Shown here in pieces: positions 38,926 through 58,439 of a stretch of DNA of 64,000 bases. Source of the stretch: Larus michahellis (Eukaryota > Chordata > Aves > Charadriiformes > Laridae); NCBI RefSeq assembly GCF_964199755.1, contig NC_133910.1:7710501-7774500 (forward strand), read 5' to 3'. How positions within the stretch are numbered: the first letter of the stretch is position 1; every line of letters starts with the position of its first letter. The position numbers and the translations under genes were made by a program. The notes under the pieces were generated by a model. The model was not told the origin of the DNA, did no database searches, and worked only from the letters and a program-made list of their open reading frames with translations.

Positions 38926-39474
38926 GCTACATTAAAATCAGGAGATCTGTTTATAAAACTGCTTTTAAGAAAGATGTAAATTCTGCCTCCCTTAGTCCAT
39001 TCGTTATGAAAAGTTTAAACAGTCCAGGGAATAATATAATTAAATCTCTTTATCTGGCAAGCAAGGTACTGTGAGAGCTCTTCTTGTTTCTAACAGGGTT
39101 AGTGTCTTGAAATTGTGTTAGAGTTGGGGCTGCTACTGAAAGGATGGGGAAGTATTGATGGTCATGCGTCTTGGATTGTACTTGTTCTATTTGCACAAGC
39201 ATTTTGGATTGACAGAGGGCAGAAATTGCTAGGTGGGCTTAATGCTTAAGTAAAACAGGAATAGCTTCAGGCTTAGCTACAGTAATACTGTTTTTCAGTC
39301 AGTTCCTTGTGGTGTGTGTGTGTGGGAGCTGTGTGGATTGTGTTTGGATTGTGAAGAAAACTTCTTTTTTTTTTTTTTCCCTTTCTCTCTGCCAAAAGAT
39401 ACTTTTTGTGCTGGAGAGTAATGGCAATTGAATAGAGGCTTGAACTCTTGTCTTGTATTTAAGGTCACTGGATG

Positions 39475-39604
39475 ACATTCAAGGTCAGCTTGGACGGGGC
39501 TCTGAGCAACCTAATCTAGTTGAAGATGTCCCTGCTCGTTGCAGGGAAGCTTGGACTAGATGACCTTTAAAGGTCCCTTCCAACCCAAAATGTTGTATGA
39601 TTCT
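39475..39604 (+). mobile_element. CR1 LINE 3'-end fragment
   Basis: The block carries the CR1 tail signature: CTTGGACTAGATGACCTTTA at 39549-39568, then AAGGTCCCTTCCAACCCAAA, ending in the degenerate ATGATTCT terminal motif. Upstream sequence (GGACGGGGCTCTGAGCAACC and the following text) is also typical of the avian CR1 3' end. It is a 5'-truncated, non-autonomous copy with no reverse-transcriptase frame, as is usual for CR1. Confidence 0.9.
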
Positions 39605-42501
39605 AACTGGTTTACAACACATGTATTTTAGACTAGGCAGGCTGAAAGGGCCAAGCACCTCACAGGATTTTCACCTAGCTTACAGAGCAGAGAGATTTCT
39701 TCTGCATGTCTAGATCATTGTAGATGAGTGCTTTGACTCTTGATTCTAGTTGTGGTCTTAGTTATACAAACTAAACTTTACACAGCTACATTAGAAGCTT
39801 CTATAAGCAGCTCCTGAAAGTATGCCGCAGTGCTTCTAGAAGCTTGCGAGCCTCCTGAACTGCCATGTATCTTAGTGCTGAGTCCATAGGACAAGTGGCT
39901 GATAGACTGTTCTGCTAGAAATCAGAGACTGTCTCTAACTTCTGACCAAATAAGAGTTATACCCCTGCTGCTTGTTGAGTAGAGGCTGCCCTATGCCTGA
40001 GGTCTACGAAGCAATTGTAAGGCAGGCCAGTATTGACTGTGCATGAAAACACTAGCTTTTTGCTGCTCTTACGATATTCCAAGCTCAGTTTTTCTCGATT
40101 GTGGCTGCTAGGGCTTGAGATAGCTTCCTCTGTGGCAAAATTGGAATGAGCAATCTGATAACTTCTTGTACGAGAAACACGGGTGGCACAAAAATACACT
40201 GCCACTCTGGAAGACAGCAATATGTATTATTTACTCCTGATATATGCTTCTTGGTCTTCCCTCAAATAGATACTGATTCCAGTGTATCAGTCTCGTATGA
40301 TGAGTTGGAAGAAGCTTTAAATCTTCAAGGACAGGGTCTAAATCATGAGGTCCTGAACACGTTTACTGCTTAGGACTCCTGCAAAACCCACAGCAGAGTG
40401 AATCATCTTCTTCCTGTATTTGTCTGGATTGTTCAGTCTTTGAGGGATGAGTTTACATCAACAATCCTTCCTTATTTGCAAGTATTCAATCGGTGTATAT
40501 TGTATTTTTTACTTTTAAGTTTCCATCAAACTGAAGTTTAGGGGTTTTATTTCTGACACTGATCCGTGCGTTCAGAAAAGAGTTCAACTTAAGCAGACAA
40601 TCAACAGTCTGGTCAGTGTCTTGTTCTCCTGACAGGCTTTTCAAGGCACTCTAATAGTAGCAAACCAGATTATTTATTAGCTGCTAAACCATACAACGAC
40701 TTGAATTAAAAACAACTGTTTCCTTAATAGCACTTCTGAGCTGAGTGAGTTCTTGGAGCCCCTGTAGATCACAAGCACGCTCATCTCGTGTTAGGACTGA
40801 AGGTTAGTAAAGTGTAGTTCTACCTTTCCTGCTAAATACCCCAAAAAGTAATAACTATTTGAACCAACTGAACCAACCAAGGAATACCAAATACTATTAA
40901 ATCTGTTAAATCTTGCTGTATCTCTGAAACTATGCACTGGAATGTTAGCCGAAGTTATTTGTTTAAGATTGTTTTCTGATTTTATTATTTGGTCCCCACT
41001 TAATTCAGCAGCTGGAATTAATTTACTCTGTCAGTCTGAATGGTTAAATAGCTGTTACAGGTATCTTACATGATGTGATGTTCTTTGGTATTAATTGTCA
41101 CTTCCTGATAATAATCCTACCTCATTTCTTATGACCATTTATACACTCCATTTAGCTCACTTCATTTTAATTAAAGTCAGTCTTTGGTGTTCATTACCAT
41201 AAATAGTATTAAGTGGCTTTCTGTTGCTGAACCACACTGAGGTCCTCTTCTCTTTTTTCATTGTGGGTTTTTTTTTCTAACAAATGATTCTATGAATTTT
41301 TAGAACAATAACATATCCTTTACAGAGGATGAGGTGTATGGAAAAAAAGTTTCAAATACAGATTCAACAGCTGTGACACTGTTTCCTTTCCTTACCTGTT
41401 TCCCTGCTTTGGAAAGGGACTTGCATGGTTTGAGTTCTTGGGATTTTTTTTTTTTTCAGTCCTCCTTTGGGGAGGAGTAGTTCTTCTTGTCCTCGTTAAT
41501 AGCTGTGCCTTCTCTAGAGATTCATTAATGTAACTTCTTCACAGAGGCACTTGCTCCTTCAAGTGTATTTGTAATAGTCTCTGCCTGAAGCCAGCTGTTC
41601 CCTCTGATTCTTTTTCTTTCAACCATGGAGAGTTTTCTTAACTTTTGGTGTGACTTCTCACTGACAAACAATATCGTCATACTATAAACAGTAGAGTTAT
41701 CTACTCTGAAATGTTACCTAAGGTGAGACTGTGTGAATGCTCACTAGTAAAACTATGACTTAAAATTCACTCTGATTTTTATTTTTTTTTCTTGTTACAT
41801 TTCAAAATTAATTTTTTTCCCCCCACTGACTGGCCACGCGGTGGATCCTGTAGTTCTACTAAGCATGTGCCAAAACAGAGTGAGTTTTCTGCCCTACCTG
41901 TATCTGCGTGAAGCAGAATTGGAACTGGACAAGAGTATTGTTTGACTCAAACCTTCCTCCCTCTATCCCTCCAGCTGCAGTGGTAGGTTAACATTCAAGT
42001 GCTTTGGCAATATGAAATCCTCTAGAAATCTCATCTCTGAAATACTTTTTTCAAAAGTAGCTGTACTTTAATTACTGGACCCCAATAGCAAAGGTGAACT
42101 TTGTGCAAATTTGCACAAAGAAAGGCTTAATTTAGTATTTCTGGAATTACCCTTCCCTTCCTTCCTCTCAGTCTGCTTTAAAGGAAATTTATTGAACAAT
42201 GGGGGAAATTTTTGAGAAGGGGGGCTAATGAGCCTGAGTCATCTTTTACAGCTGACAAATGTGTCCATTTAAGTAAGAGACTACTCATGGTTTAAACATT
42301 GTTGACTCCCATTTTGTAAATGTAGGAGCAGGGTTGTGGTTTGGCATCCGAGACCTGCGACTTGATGTAACATTTCAGAATCATGACATTCACTTTGTAC
42401 GTGGGATTGTTTGGGCAGCTGATGCACAGCACTTCCACCTTAAGCAGTGAAGGCTGCTATTGTTTTCTCTGAAAGACTTGTAAGACTGGACACTTTAACA
42501 G

Positions 42502-42507
42502 AATAAA
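42502..42507 (+). terminator. Distal polyadenylation signal, possible alternative LRRC8A 3' end
   Basis: AATAAA in AGAATAAAAGTTTTAATTTT, followed by a T-rich stretch (TTTGCATTTTCCTTTTATG). The context is better than at the proximal signals. If used by LRRC8A, the 3' UTR would be about 5.5 kb and would include the CR1 fragment. Ownership is inferred. Confidence 0.35.
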
Positions 42508-45500
42508 AGTTTTAATTTTTAATTTGCATTTTCCTTTTATGTCTGCTTTCTTTTAAGTTTTCTGTAGGCAAAGGCACTTAGCTTTTCACGATCTCCCTTT
42601 TCAGAAGGCAGATGTTAACAATTCCAGCTATTGTGTAAGATTATTGGGTTTTCTTACTCATTGCATCAATCCTTGTGGATTATGACATTCCTTTATGAAT
42701 AAGCAAAAAGTAGATGCACAGTGAAAGTGGTCCTGCTCAGTGACAAGCCTGGACTGCTGTATGTATTTCACCATTGCTTTAACAACGGGCTGATGCAGTT
42801 TATGTTGCCAAATAAAAGACTGTTGGAATATTATCTACATACTCCTGCAGAAGCTCAGCTGGGTTTCCAGCATGTTGTGCCTTCCAGCATGAAATGCATG
42901 TTGTGCTCCCCTTCCCAGGGAAAGGGGTAGGGACTGAAGTCAGAGGAGAAAACTGTCGCCATAGAAATTGTGTCTTCAGCCAACTACTGGAAACAAATTA
43001 TTTAAGTGCATTTCCTAGCTGTCTGCTTACCCCATGCACTAGTTTTGCAACTGAAAATGCTGGTTTAGCCTCTTTCCTAATTGATCATGTTCATGATGTG
43101 TTACAGAGAATCAGCCTGTAAATTTCCAAGATAAGAGTTCCTGTGCAGCTGGTTTATTGCATAGAAAGGTAGTTCCCTTGTGTTTTGCCTTCCCTTGCTT
43201 CCTTTTTCCCCAGACTGCTTGACCACAGTGACATTGGCCCCCACTTCAGTGACAGAAAATGTGAGCAGGCTGTGAAACAGGTGAAAGGTGCTTGTCTGTG
43301 GTGCTGCTTATTGGCATTGATGAGTGTTAATGAAACGCTTTGCAGGACCGGACTGAGAAAGGAGAGGACAAAACACCCCTTGTCATCTAAGGTGTACTTG
43401 GACTGCAGCTCCTTTTGGCAAGGATTTACCAGCTCTTTGAACAGCTGAGCAAAAGGAAAGAATGAAAGGTACCATCAAAGAAAACTGGTGTTTGCTGGAT
43501 TCCTGCAGGACTTCAATGATGGGGAAAGAGCCCGAGGGTAAAGAATTGATCTGTCTGTTTTGGAAAAAGGCTTTTAATTCTGATAATTCCAAATTTTCTT
43601 TGTAGCTCACTGAAAAGCATAGAGTAAAGATGCAATAGAGGCAGCCGGGAACTATATTGGCTTTATTACCATCAAATCCTCTAGCCTACTGCACCACAAG
43701 CTTTTTACCTTGCTCATTTTTGAAGAAAGTAATCATCTTGGTTTTACCTCTTGATGACAATGAGAATTCTCTTGATGGAAAATTACTGCACTTCTGAGGC
43801 TTCTGATAACTTGAAAGAAAGGACTGCCAATACAGGGAAAACAAAAGTATTCAAGTATCTATGCCATTTTAAATATACTATTTAATACAATTTAGATACT
43901 CATTATGGTTATTGTTGTTCCTGTGCTCCTTGTTTCTCATTAAATATCCTGTCACTTGTTGCCAATCATATTGAGGACTTCAGGAGAGGTGATAAGAGAT
44001 GTAGTTGAAATTTTTTTGCATACCTAATAACCCTGGCAGCTCCAACAAGAGCAATTTTGGCAAGAGTGCTGAGCCGCTTAAAACTGGCTCTGGAGATCTG
44101 GCAAGCTGGCTTGGCTCCACATGGTTTCAATAGGAACTCTTATTGAGAAGGAAATTAGGATAATCGTGCCAGTCAAAAAGGCATTTGACACACTTGTGCT
44201 TTGTCTGCTGCAGGGTTGTCCATGTTCCAGATGTCACTCACGCCTGTACCTTTCATGCAGGCTCGGGATGGGCTTTGGCAGCCTCCAATGGAGTTTGCCA
44301 GAAGTGCAGTTTTCCTTACGGAGCTGGCAGGAGAAAATGTTGTTTAGTAGTCTGCAAACGATCTCTCGGAGAGGGAGGAAGGGAAGGAAAAGAGGGTCAT
44401 TTCCCAGTTTTGTATAAGTACTTTCTACCTTCCTTATTTAGACTTACTGGAAGAGAAAGTATTTACAAAGGTGACATCCTTCTCTTTGACTTTTTTTGGG
44501 CATTTTGTGGTGGGGGTGGCTTTCCTCTTGCTGAAAAGGTCTTTCTAAGCCTCAAAATAGGTGCACATCTGGAATGGCAGAGAACTGGAGGAGTCCTAAG
44601 GAAAGACACAGATGGACGCTCCTGTAACCAAGATGGGTTGCCTCTCCTGGTTTATGCAGTTATCTTCTGGTACTTGCTGTGTCGTGTGCTGCGATCTGCT
44701 GTTTATATTGCTCAAAACAATCCATCGAACAGGAAAGCTGTGGTTTACTGTCATGCCTATGAGCTAAAGCAGCTTCTGAAGTCATCGCGTGTGCGTAAGG
44801 TGGGGAGTGGAGAAGATGATGTGCTAAATTGCTGGAAAAAAATGTGACTGGGAATGAGATGTATGTGACATTATGAATGACGGAGGTAACACCGAGAGGG
44901 ACTGAGGAGTGGCATGGGAGTGTGTGCAGAAGGCATGTTTCTCCAGGATTGCTGCCTCCCGGTGGGGTGGATCCTCACGAGATCGACTTACAGGCAATAG
45001 CTACAGGAGAGGTTTTTTTCCCCTGGTTACACATCTTCCTTAAAAAACACTTCAGCTCTATCAGTTGGTGAGAGCCTGTTAACAGGAAGGAGGAACTACT
45101 TGATGATTATTTTGACTTTTGCAGCATTGGAGGCTGGCTGTTCCACTTTTGTAGCCCAGTGATTAAAGTCTCTGGCCAAATTTAGCCTTTTGAACTACCG
45201 AATTCATATCTTCTTGTGTGGAGCGAAAAGCTTGAAAACAAGCTGTTAATGCTCAGAAAGAGGTATTCTTCCAGTGAAAACACTGAATTTTATTTAAAAA
45301 AGGAAAAAGACTTGAACAAAATGGGGAGGGATTTTTATCCAGAGCTGATTCCCGTATTTTATTTTCTCAAACAACATCTCTAAGATGGATTCTCAGTTGC
45401 TAGCAAATACATTTGGAAGGAAACACCTTCCCATCAGCATTTTCCACTTCTTCATTTTGTCAGGTTTTCTTTTGGCAAGGCGAGTGATGCATAAAACCGT

Positions 45501-46447
45501 CCCCAGGATGTTATTTCTTTGTGGAGTGCTGCTGAAAGGAGGTTTTCAGTGTTTCCCGTAATTGCCAAACACTTTTTTTTTTTTTTTCCCCTCTGGAGAG
45601 CCAAATCGTCCCCAGGGATTCCCGTGCGATAGGAAGGATGTGTTGGCGGGGAGCGCCACCGCTGGGCTGGCATCTGTTCTTCACTCTCCTGCCTTTTACA
45701 TCTATTTCTGCATTTTTCTCGCTCTGGTTTGAACTGTGGCTTTGGGTTTATCTATTGATGTGCACATTTGGAGCTGCAGGAGAGTGAACCGAGCAAGTGA
45801 AGGTGTACGTTGCCAAAGAGCAGCGGTGAATGACAATAACAGAGATGTTCTCTATGACTTTTACAGAACCCTCCGTGAAAGTGCTTTAGCTTTAACACCC
45901 TTTAGTCTGGCTGTCATCTCCTGGGTCTCTGGAGTCCCTTTCAGGTGCTGGAGTACCGGCAGGACTCGCTGACTGAGCGAAAAGGGCTCTTTAGGAGCTT
46001 GAATCACCACTTTTTAAATTTGTTTTGAAACTTTTGGATCTCTTCATCCCACTTGAATCTTATTTTACCACTGTGTTTGCCAGCTAAACTGCTCTATTTG
46101 TTTTTAATCTGGATTAATAATTAAAACAGTGATTTCTTCTTGGAGTTAAGAAGCGAATCAAGTTTGTGATCGCACTTCAGCAGAATGTTTTTGTGCACTT
46201 CAAGTAGCACCAAGAACCAAAGCAAAACTCTGCAGCCCCTGGCGGGGACGTTCGGAGCAAATGGCAGGAGGTGGGGACGAAATGCCCTGAGAGGCAGCTC
46301 CGCTGGCCGCACAAGAGTCCGGCTGCCCAACGCTCGCTGTTATCACATGCTGGGGAAAGGATCACGTGAAGAGGCGGGGAGTCAGCCCTGCAGAGCCTGG
46401 GTGGCATTGTGGTGTTGCTGGTGGGATCCTGGGAGCTTCTGCCTCCG

Positions 46448-53017
<6,570 letters not shown>

Positions 53018-56000
53018 AGCTAGTCATTGGCTTCTGGAGTCAATAGCTGATTGATATTCCTTTCCGATCATGTTCCCTTTAAATGCAATTTCCACTAGAT
53101 CAGCTCTCAAGATTAATTTATCCTTTTCTCAGAACGAGGACCTTTGACACAGCCGAATACACCTGCATTAGGCAGGAGTTTCTACTACGGCATGAGCCCT
53201 ACTAGTGCGAGAACAGTTGCCCATTCCTTTGGTAAGGCAACTCCTTCAGTCTTGAGAACAGACCATTAAAGGCCATTACACACCATTACACCTTGACCGG
53301 AACCAGTTAAGAGGTATTCCTTCTTGCACATACTCAGTATTTTCTTCTGTTTAAGGCAAGAGCTTGTCTAGTGTGTTTCTTGGCTGTGTCGATCCCAGCA
53401 ATGCAGGTGAACACGTCCTGGGAAGATGGCTGACTTTTACCCTTAGGTCTCTGTCCTATTGTTTGAATAATAGTGATTAAAAATAGCCCTACTGTGGGCA
53501 AAATGAAGCAGGAAGTCTATTTTTATAATCAATCTTTTAAGTATTTCTAGCAAACTGTAGCTGTTTGATCTCCGTGTCTTCTTAAAGATTCATATTGAAA
53601 TTATGAAAACAAAAAAAACCCAATCGAACTCCAAACATTTAAATAAAAAAAATAGAAATTCTCTGTTTCATCTCTCTCATCTTTTCTTTGAGGAAGACAG
53701 TGTGACCTTCTCTCAATAGATGGGGCCAGCGCCAGGTTGTCTGATGACCAGTTTGAACCCTCAGTGTGCACAAGAATTTTTATCCCCAAGACCCCAACAA
53801 AACCAAAGCAACTTAGAGCAAGATGAAACTTAAGGAATGTACAGAAATGTAAGTTACATCCAAGGCAAGCTCAAGCCTGTATCCTAAGCTGAACAGAAGC
53901 TGTGTAGGTGTGATTTCACTGGCACTGGTGCAGCGACAACCCCGAGATATGAGCTCGGTGGCATCAATGCACTAATTAATGGTAGAAACCTTAAGACTGC
54001 TTAGAGTCCTGGCAGAGTGAGCCCCAGTTCTGACTGACTCGTCCCTTTTGAAAGTATATTGCCTGTCTCTGGCATTTGTGTGATGTGAAGTAGTCAAATT
54101 TGGTTTCTTTATGGGAAGAAATTTCCTTTCAGCCCTTTAGGCTTTGCTGGGCAATGCAGAATAGGTTTGGTACCGCAAAGAATTAATCACAGGAATGATC
54201 AGGTGGCTGTAGTAGGAATTGGAAGCTGGGTAATGGCAACAGCAGTAACCTTGAATTCAAAGTTTGTGCAGGGAGAGCTGCTGCCCTGCCCTACCTTTTC
54301 TACAGTTGGTTTGAAAGCTGCGAGCTGGGTGGAGGGAAAATGACTTTAACTCTGGTACTATTTTATGATGTTAATGGTTAAGCCTGTGGCTCATGATAGA
54401 AGCAGATAAAGCTTTTTCCTTATCTTTCCCTTAGAAGAGTCTGTAATTTAAAATAACACCTTAAAATAGCACCTTTCTGCTGAGGAGTGATAGTTCGTCC
54501 TCTGGTTACATACACCACCACCTGCAATGTACAAAACCACCTAGTTCAAGTGCATAAATAAAAGCAAGAAGCTGGACTGGATTTGTAGGATTTCCTGTTA
54601 AATGTGAAGGAAACTCAGTCTAGCACAACTGCTGAGTTAGGTTTCCTATGAAGAGTATCTGACAACTTATTGCATAATTAACCAAAACCAACTCTGGACA
54701 ATTTTGACATCCTCAGGAAAAGCAGTATCAAATCTCAGGAGCCCTGCCCAGGCAGGGGAGTAAATTGGGCAATGCCGCTTCTCAGCCAGTCGAGCCCTGG
54801 CTTGTTGCGGGGACAAACACAATATTGGGTTCTGGGGCCAATTTTGCTGGCCTGGAGCACCAGTTTCACTCCACCCCCGGTCTAATTCTCACTCTTAAGA
54901 CACAGTCTCAGGGCTATGAATGCAGGACAGTATTGTGTGAGGTATCTTGGACTTGCACAAAACTGTTCCTAAAAGTGAATAAAAGTAGTGTCAGAAGTTA
55001 ACTTCATGCTGCAAACAGGAATCTTGGGATGCAAATGTTCTGCTCAGACACTTCTCGGGGAAGGGGAGAACTTGCGTTAATGCATCTTGTTCTAATGGAC
55101 GCTTGGCAAACTGCTGAGAGGAGACCGTCAATTAAGAACTGTTTAATACATCAAAAAATTAGGTGGATTTTTTGGCTATAAAAGGGCAGTTATAATTTTA
55201 ACTAAACGGTCAGAATGAAATCGCTTTACTCAATTGGTTGATAGAAGCATTTTTATAAGTTAGTTAATTAAACATCTAGCTGAAAAAAACGTGAAAAGTA
55301 GAAAACTGCAACAGTATTAAAGAACTTTATTGACTTTAACAGATTTTCTGCTTTCATGATTAATGTGTAATTAGGTTTTTCTGTGACTTTGCTTAGGTGA
55401 ATGTTGTTCCAAATTAATTTAGAGATTAAAATCTTGAAAAAGATAAAACATTCTTCTTGTTGCATAAACCTTCAGGGCTAAAATTGCAACCTTCTCATTA
55501 GTGCTGTTTGAAATAAACAGTGTCTTACATTCTCAAACCTCCTGTGCCTGCCCCCGGTGAGCGTCGGTATTATAGCTGCTGAATTTGACATTGCATTCGT
55601 ACATCGCAGTGCATTAGTATGGCTCTTGTTGACGGTGACGGGATACATTGGGACAGTCGTAGCCACTTTTTGTGTAGATGGTGGTCACCCTCATTATAAA
55701 ACATGCTTTAAATGGTGCTTATACAGAAATGAGGAGTTTGCTTACACAGTAATATAAGACTGCAGGGCTCAGTACAGCAAAACAAGTTTTGGCTCTGATG
55801 CAATACAGAGGTGGCATAAGCCGAGAGGTTTGCCGCCTTTTTTTTTTTTCCTCATTGACTTACCTCTTATTGCTCTACCTCCTTTGCCTCTGAGCACCCA
55901 GAAGAGACACAAAAATAACATTTGTGTTTAATAATCCAATTTACAAGTCACAGTTGTGTTCTTGTGAGAACATGAATCAACTCATGCTGTTTTAAACAGG

Positions 56001-56183
56001 GGAAAAAAAACCAAGACCAAACAAACCCATTATTTTAAATAGGTCTTTTTCATTTCTGTTTTTAACAATTTTATCTCCTGTACCAACAGCAGTGTTTAGA
56101 TCAGCTTTGAGCTCTCATTACAGTGCATATTCTATTACCACTTCTCTCTAGAAAAGCAGAGACCTCTGCTCCTGGAAGGGCTT
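53018..56183. other. PHYHD1-DOLK tail-to-tail interval
   Basis: Holds both 3' UTRs and spacer. Candidate PHYHD1 signals on the plus strand are ATTAAA near 53263 and AATAAA at 53642-53647 and 54557-54562. A candidate DOLK signal on the minus strand is AATAAA at 55331-55326, about 850 nt after its stop. No coding potential that I recognise. Confidence 0.5.
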
Positions 56184-57755
56184 CTAAGCCATAAACATTA
56201 TCTGGAGGTAGAGAGGCAACAGCAGATTATCAATTTGGGTAGTATAAGCTTCCAAAAGAGAAACTAAGCTCACAGATGCCAGAATCCAGGAATAGCTGGA
56301 GTTCAGATTCACACTGCTGTCAAAGATCAGAATAAGAGCCACAGCAATGATCTGAGCAAAAATAGCTGTCATTGTCCCTTCAAAGGTCTTCTTTGTTCCC
56401 GGCCATTTGATTTCCCCCATTGTACTACCAAAAATGGAGGCAATAGTGTCTCCTACCCCTACTGACAGTACCCCGGAGTAGGGGACCAGTGCTCCTGCCC
56501 CAGACAGGGTACCTTTAGGAGCACAAGATCTGGGGAATAACCATACTGGGAGGGACATGCCAAGGAGGAGATAAATATGAGTCAAGATTAGAGGTCCACT
56601 GTCTCTTTCATCCAAGAAGAGAGACAGCAAATGCCTAAGGGTTTGCCCAAAGGGTTTGATCCTGAAGTACCGAATATACTCTAAGAAGATAAACACTGCC
56701 AGACACAGTACTGCAGCAACGTAGAGAAGCTGGCGGTCATAGATTAGTCCAGGAACATAAGTAGCTACAACAATGAAATGGAAATATTTCCTGGTTATAG
56801 TCGAGGCCTGGTGTTTTTTAGATTCAGATGATCTCTTAGCATTCTGGTAGAAAACCACGCCACATGCTGAAGCAGCCAAAAAGGTCCAATATACAAGAAG
56901 GTAAACTCTTGTCTGTGTCTGAAACAGAAACTGGAGTAGCCAGAACAAAGGGTTCCTCTGGATCAGTCGGTAAAGCCAAGGCATGATGACCCCTAAGCCT
57001 AGCACTGCTGTCATCATGTGGAAAAACATGGAGGAGATCCACGTACCCGAATCCATGAAAATGAAGAGCACAGTGAAAAAAAGCCCAAGAAGAACAACTC
57101 CAACAACTGCTACGAGAAGGAAAAAGTCTATGGGATCACCTCTGCCCTCGATTACATTCAGTGAGCGTTTAATGAGCTGATTGAGAACAAAACTCACACC
57201 TCCAAGAACTAGCAAAGCTTCTCCAGGAGTAAAACATCGAGGCAACAAGTACAGTAAGATCATACTGAGGTAGACAAAAATTAGCAGCACTTCTAGGACC
57301 TCTATCACTTCTGAAACAGTCAAGGAGTGCTTCATGGTATAGATAATTATACTGCCAGCAACACCAGTAAGGATGCAAGTGTTGGTCGGCACAGGTTTTG
57401 TGATGCCAACCGCTATTACAGACAGAAAGAGAGCAACCAGCATGCCGGTGGAAGCTACAACTATGCCAAAACGTTCGAAGTACACAATGCCAGCAGACTT
57501 GCACCTCTCCTTCATCACTATCCCCAACAAGGGGATGACCATGCTAGCCGGCAGGAGGCCACTGTTCGCTGCCGTACGGAACTGGAATACAGCCCCACCC
57601 AGCTGGAGCAGATGGTCCCATTTGAATTGGACATAAAAAGCCTGGACGGCAAGAGCGACGGCGCACCAGGAATACCGGTCCCACACCACTGCGTGCACGA
57701 AGAGAACGATGACAAACACGATCAGGGATTCCACCAGTGCTGGCTTGTTTAACAT
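56184..57755 (-). CDS. DOLK: DOLK, dolichol kinase
   Basis: One uninterrupted reading frame of 523 aa, as in mammals, where DOLK has a single coding exon (human 538 aa). It is a polytopic ER membrane enzyme that phosphorylates dolichol with CTP to give dolichyl phosphate, the lipid carrier for N-glycosylation, O- and C-mannosylation and GPI anchors. Most of the protein is hydrophobic segments (a dozen or more can be drawn). Conserved landmarks are [20 protein letters not shown] near the N terminus, [36 protein letters not shown], and the CTP-binding loop [16 protein letters not shown] followed by [12 protein letters not shown], then [14 protein letters not shown] at the end. Start: an in-frame TGA lies ten codons upstream (57785-57783), so 57755 is the first possible Met; the shorter N terminus therefore appears real. 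Convergent with PHYHD1, divergent from NUP188. Confidence 0.98.
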   Translation of the reverse strand: MLNKPALVESLIVFVIVLFVHAVVWDRYSWCAVALAVQAFYVQFKWDHLLQLGGAVFQFRTAANSGLLPASMVIPLLGIVMKERCKSAGIVYFERFGIVVASTGMLVALFLSVIAVGITKPVPTNTCILTGVAGSIIIYTMKHSLTVSEVIEVLEVLLIFVYLSMILLYLLPRCFTPGEALLVLGGVSFVLNQLIKRSLNVIEGRGDPIDFFLLVAVVGVVLLGLFFTVLFIFMDSGTWISSMFFHMMTAVLGLGVIMPWLYRLIQRNPLFWLLQFLFQTQTRVYLLVYWTFLAASACGVVFYQNAKRSSESKKHQASTITRKYFHFIVVATYVPGLIYDRQLLYVAAVLCLAVFIFLEYIRYFRIKPFGQTLRHLLSLFLDERDSGPLILTHIYLLLGMSLPVWLFPRSCAPKGTLSGAGALVPYSGVLSVGVGDTIASIFGSTMGEIKWPGTKKTFEGTMTAIFAQIIAVALILIFDSSVNLNSSYSWILASVSLVSLLEAYTTQIDNLLLPLYLQIMFMA

Positions 57756-57860
57756 GTTTCCACTCTGATGTGGCTCCAGCTTTCAAAATCTTTCTCAGGA
57801 GTCACAGTGTGCTCAATGGTTGTCCATTAGGAAGAATTCCCTTTCATGCTACTGCAACTG
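57756..57860 (-). other. DOLK: DOLK 5' UTR, probably bounded by an upstream intron
   Basis: On the minus strand a strong polypyrimidine tract (GCTTTTTTTCTTTTTTAAAT) followed by AG ends at 57861, an ideal acceptor just before the DOLK ATG. A donor (GCGTCCT followed by GTGAGG) lies at 59120, beside a YY1-like box. This suggests a small CpG-island exon near 59121-59140 spliced over about 1.26 kb to 57860. Inferred from signals only. Confidence 0.45.
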
Positions 57861-58439
57861 CTATTTAAAAAAGAAAAAAAGCAAACAATTAAAGCAACAA
57901 CTAGAAAAGATAAAGCTTCTGCATAGCTGTTTTTTTCTTAAGCTCAAATTAAACTGACACTTTCCATCCAGTGTTGAATGGTGTCATCAAATTATAACGC
58001 TGATGGAGGTCTCAGTAATAAACTATTAAAATTTGTACTGTCAGACTCCCTTACACTGTGGGTCTGGAGCATTTATTTATTGATGACGTTGCACTAAAAA
58101 AAAATCTTAATTATTAATAAATTGCTTTTTCGCATCCTTATTCGTATAGCCTGAAATACTTCATTGCCAAACAACTTCATTACTGTTGCTACATCAGGCC
58201 AGGTGTAATCTTCCTGCCGTCACAATTAATTTTTAAACAGAACAGGAAAAGAATTAATCACACAGTCAATAAAACAGAACTCACATGGGCAATATCTGCC
58301 TGTGACCAGTAATGGTTTTGGGGTCTGGCTCCTTGTTGTTTCCGGGCACAGGGGAGGGGGAAACTTAGGGCTTATCTGAGACGGGGCAGGGTAAATGCCA
58401 CACGATAGCCAAGGATTGACAAAGACTTTCCACTCAGTC

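Larger units (their letters stand above)
37046..38945 (+). other. LRRC8A: LRRC8A 3' UTR (proximal form)
   Basis: Non-coding sequence after the LRRC8A stop. Poly(A) signals AATAAA are present at 38257-38262 and 38920-38925, so a 3' UTR of 1.2 to 1.9 kb is possible. A 19-T run sits at 37661-37679. A further strong signal at 42502-42507 leaves open a much longer form. Boundaries are inference. Confidence 0.5.
38946..46447. other. LRRC8A-PHYHD1 intergenic interval
   Basis: Apart from the CR1 fragment and a good AATAAA at 42502-42507, I recognise no gene. An open frame of 220 codons on the plus strand (44185-44847) has no recognisable domain and is discussed among the findings. The last few hundred bases before 46448 should include the PHYHD1 promoter and 5' UTR; the sequence there is moderately GC-rich, with an E-box-like TCACGTGA at 46363-46370, but no CpG island comparable to the other promoters. 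Confidence 0.5.

Noticed and set aside
40146-40373. 75-codon frame with an acidic stretch and an acceptor-like CAAATAG before it
   Set aside because: Too short, no recognised homology, no matching donor, and located in AT-rich intergenic or 3' UTR sequence.
41286-41299. ATGATTCTATGA, similar to the CR1 terminal octamer
   Set aside because: The preceding bases show no CR1 body, so it is likely coincidence.
57327-57752. 141-codon plus-strand frame antisense to DOLK
   Set aside because: A shadow of the conserved DOLK coding frame on the opposite strand; no independent signal.
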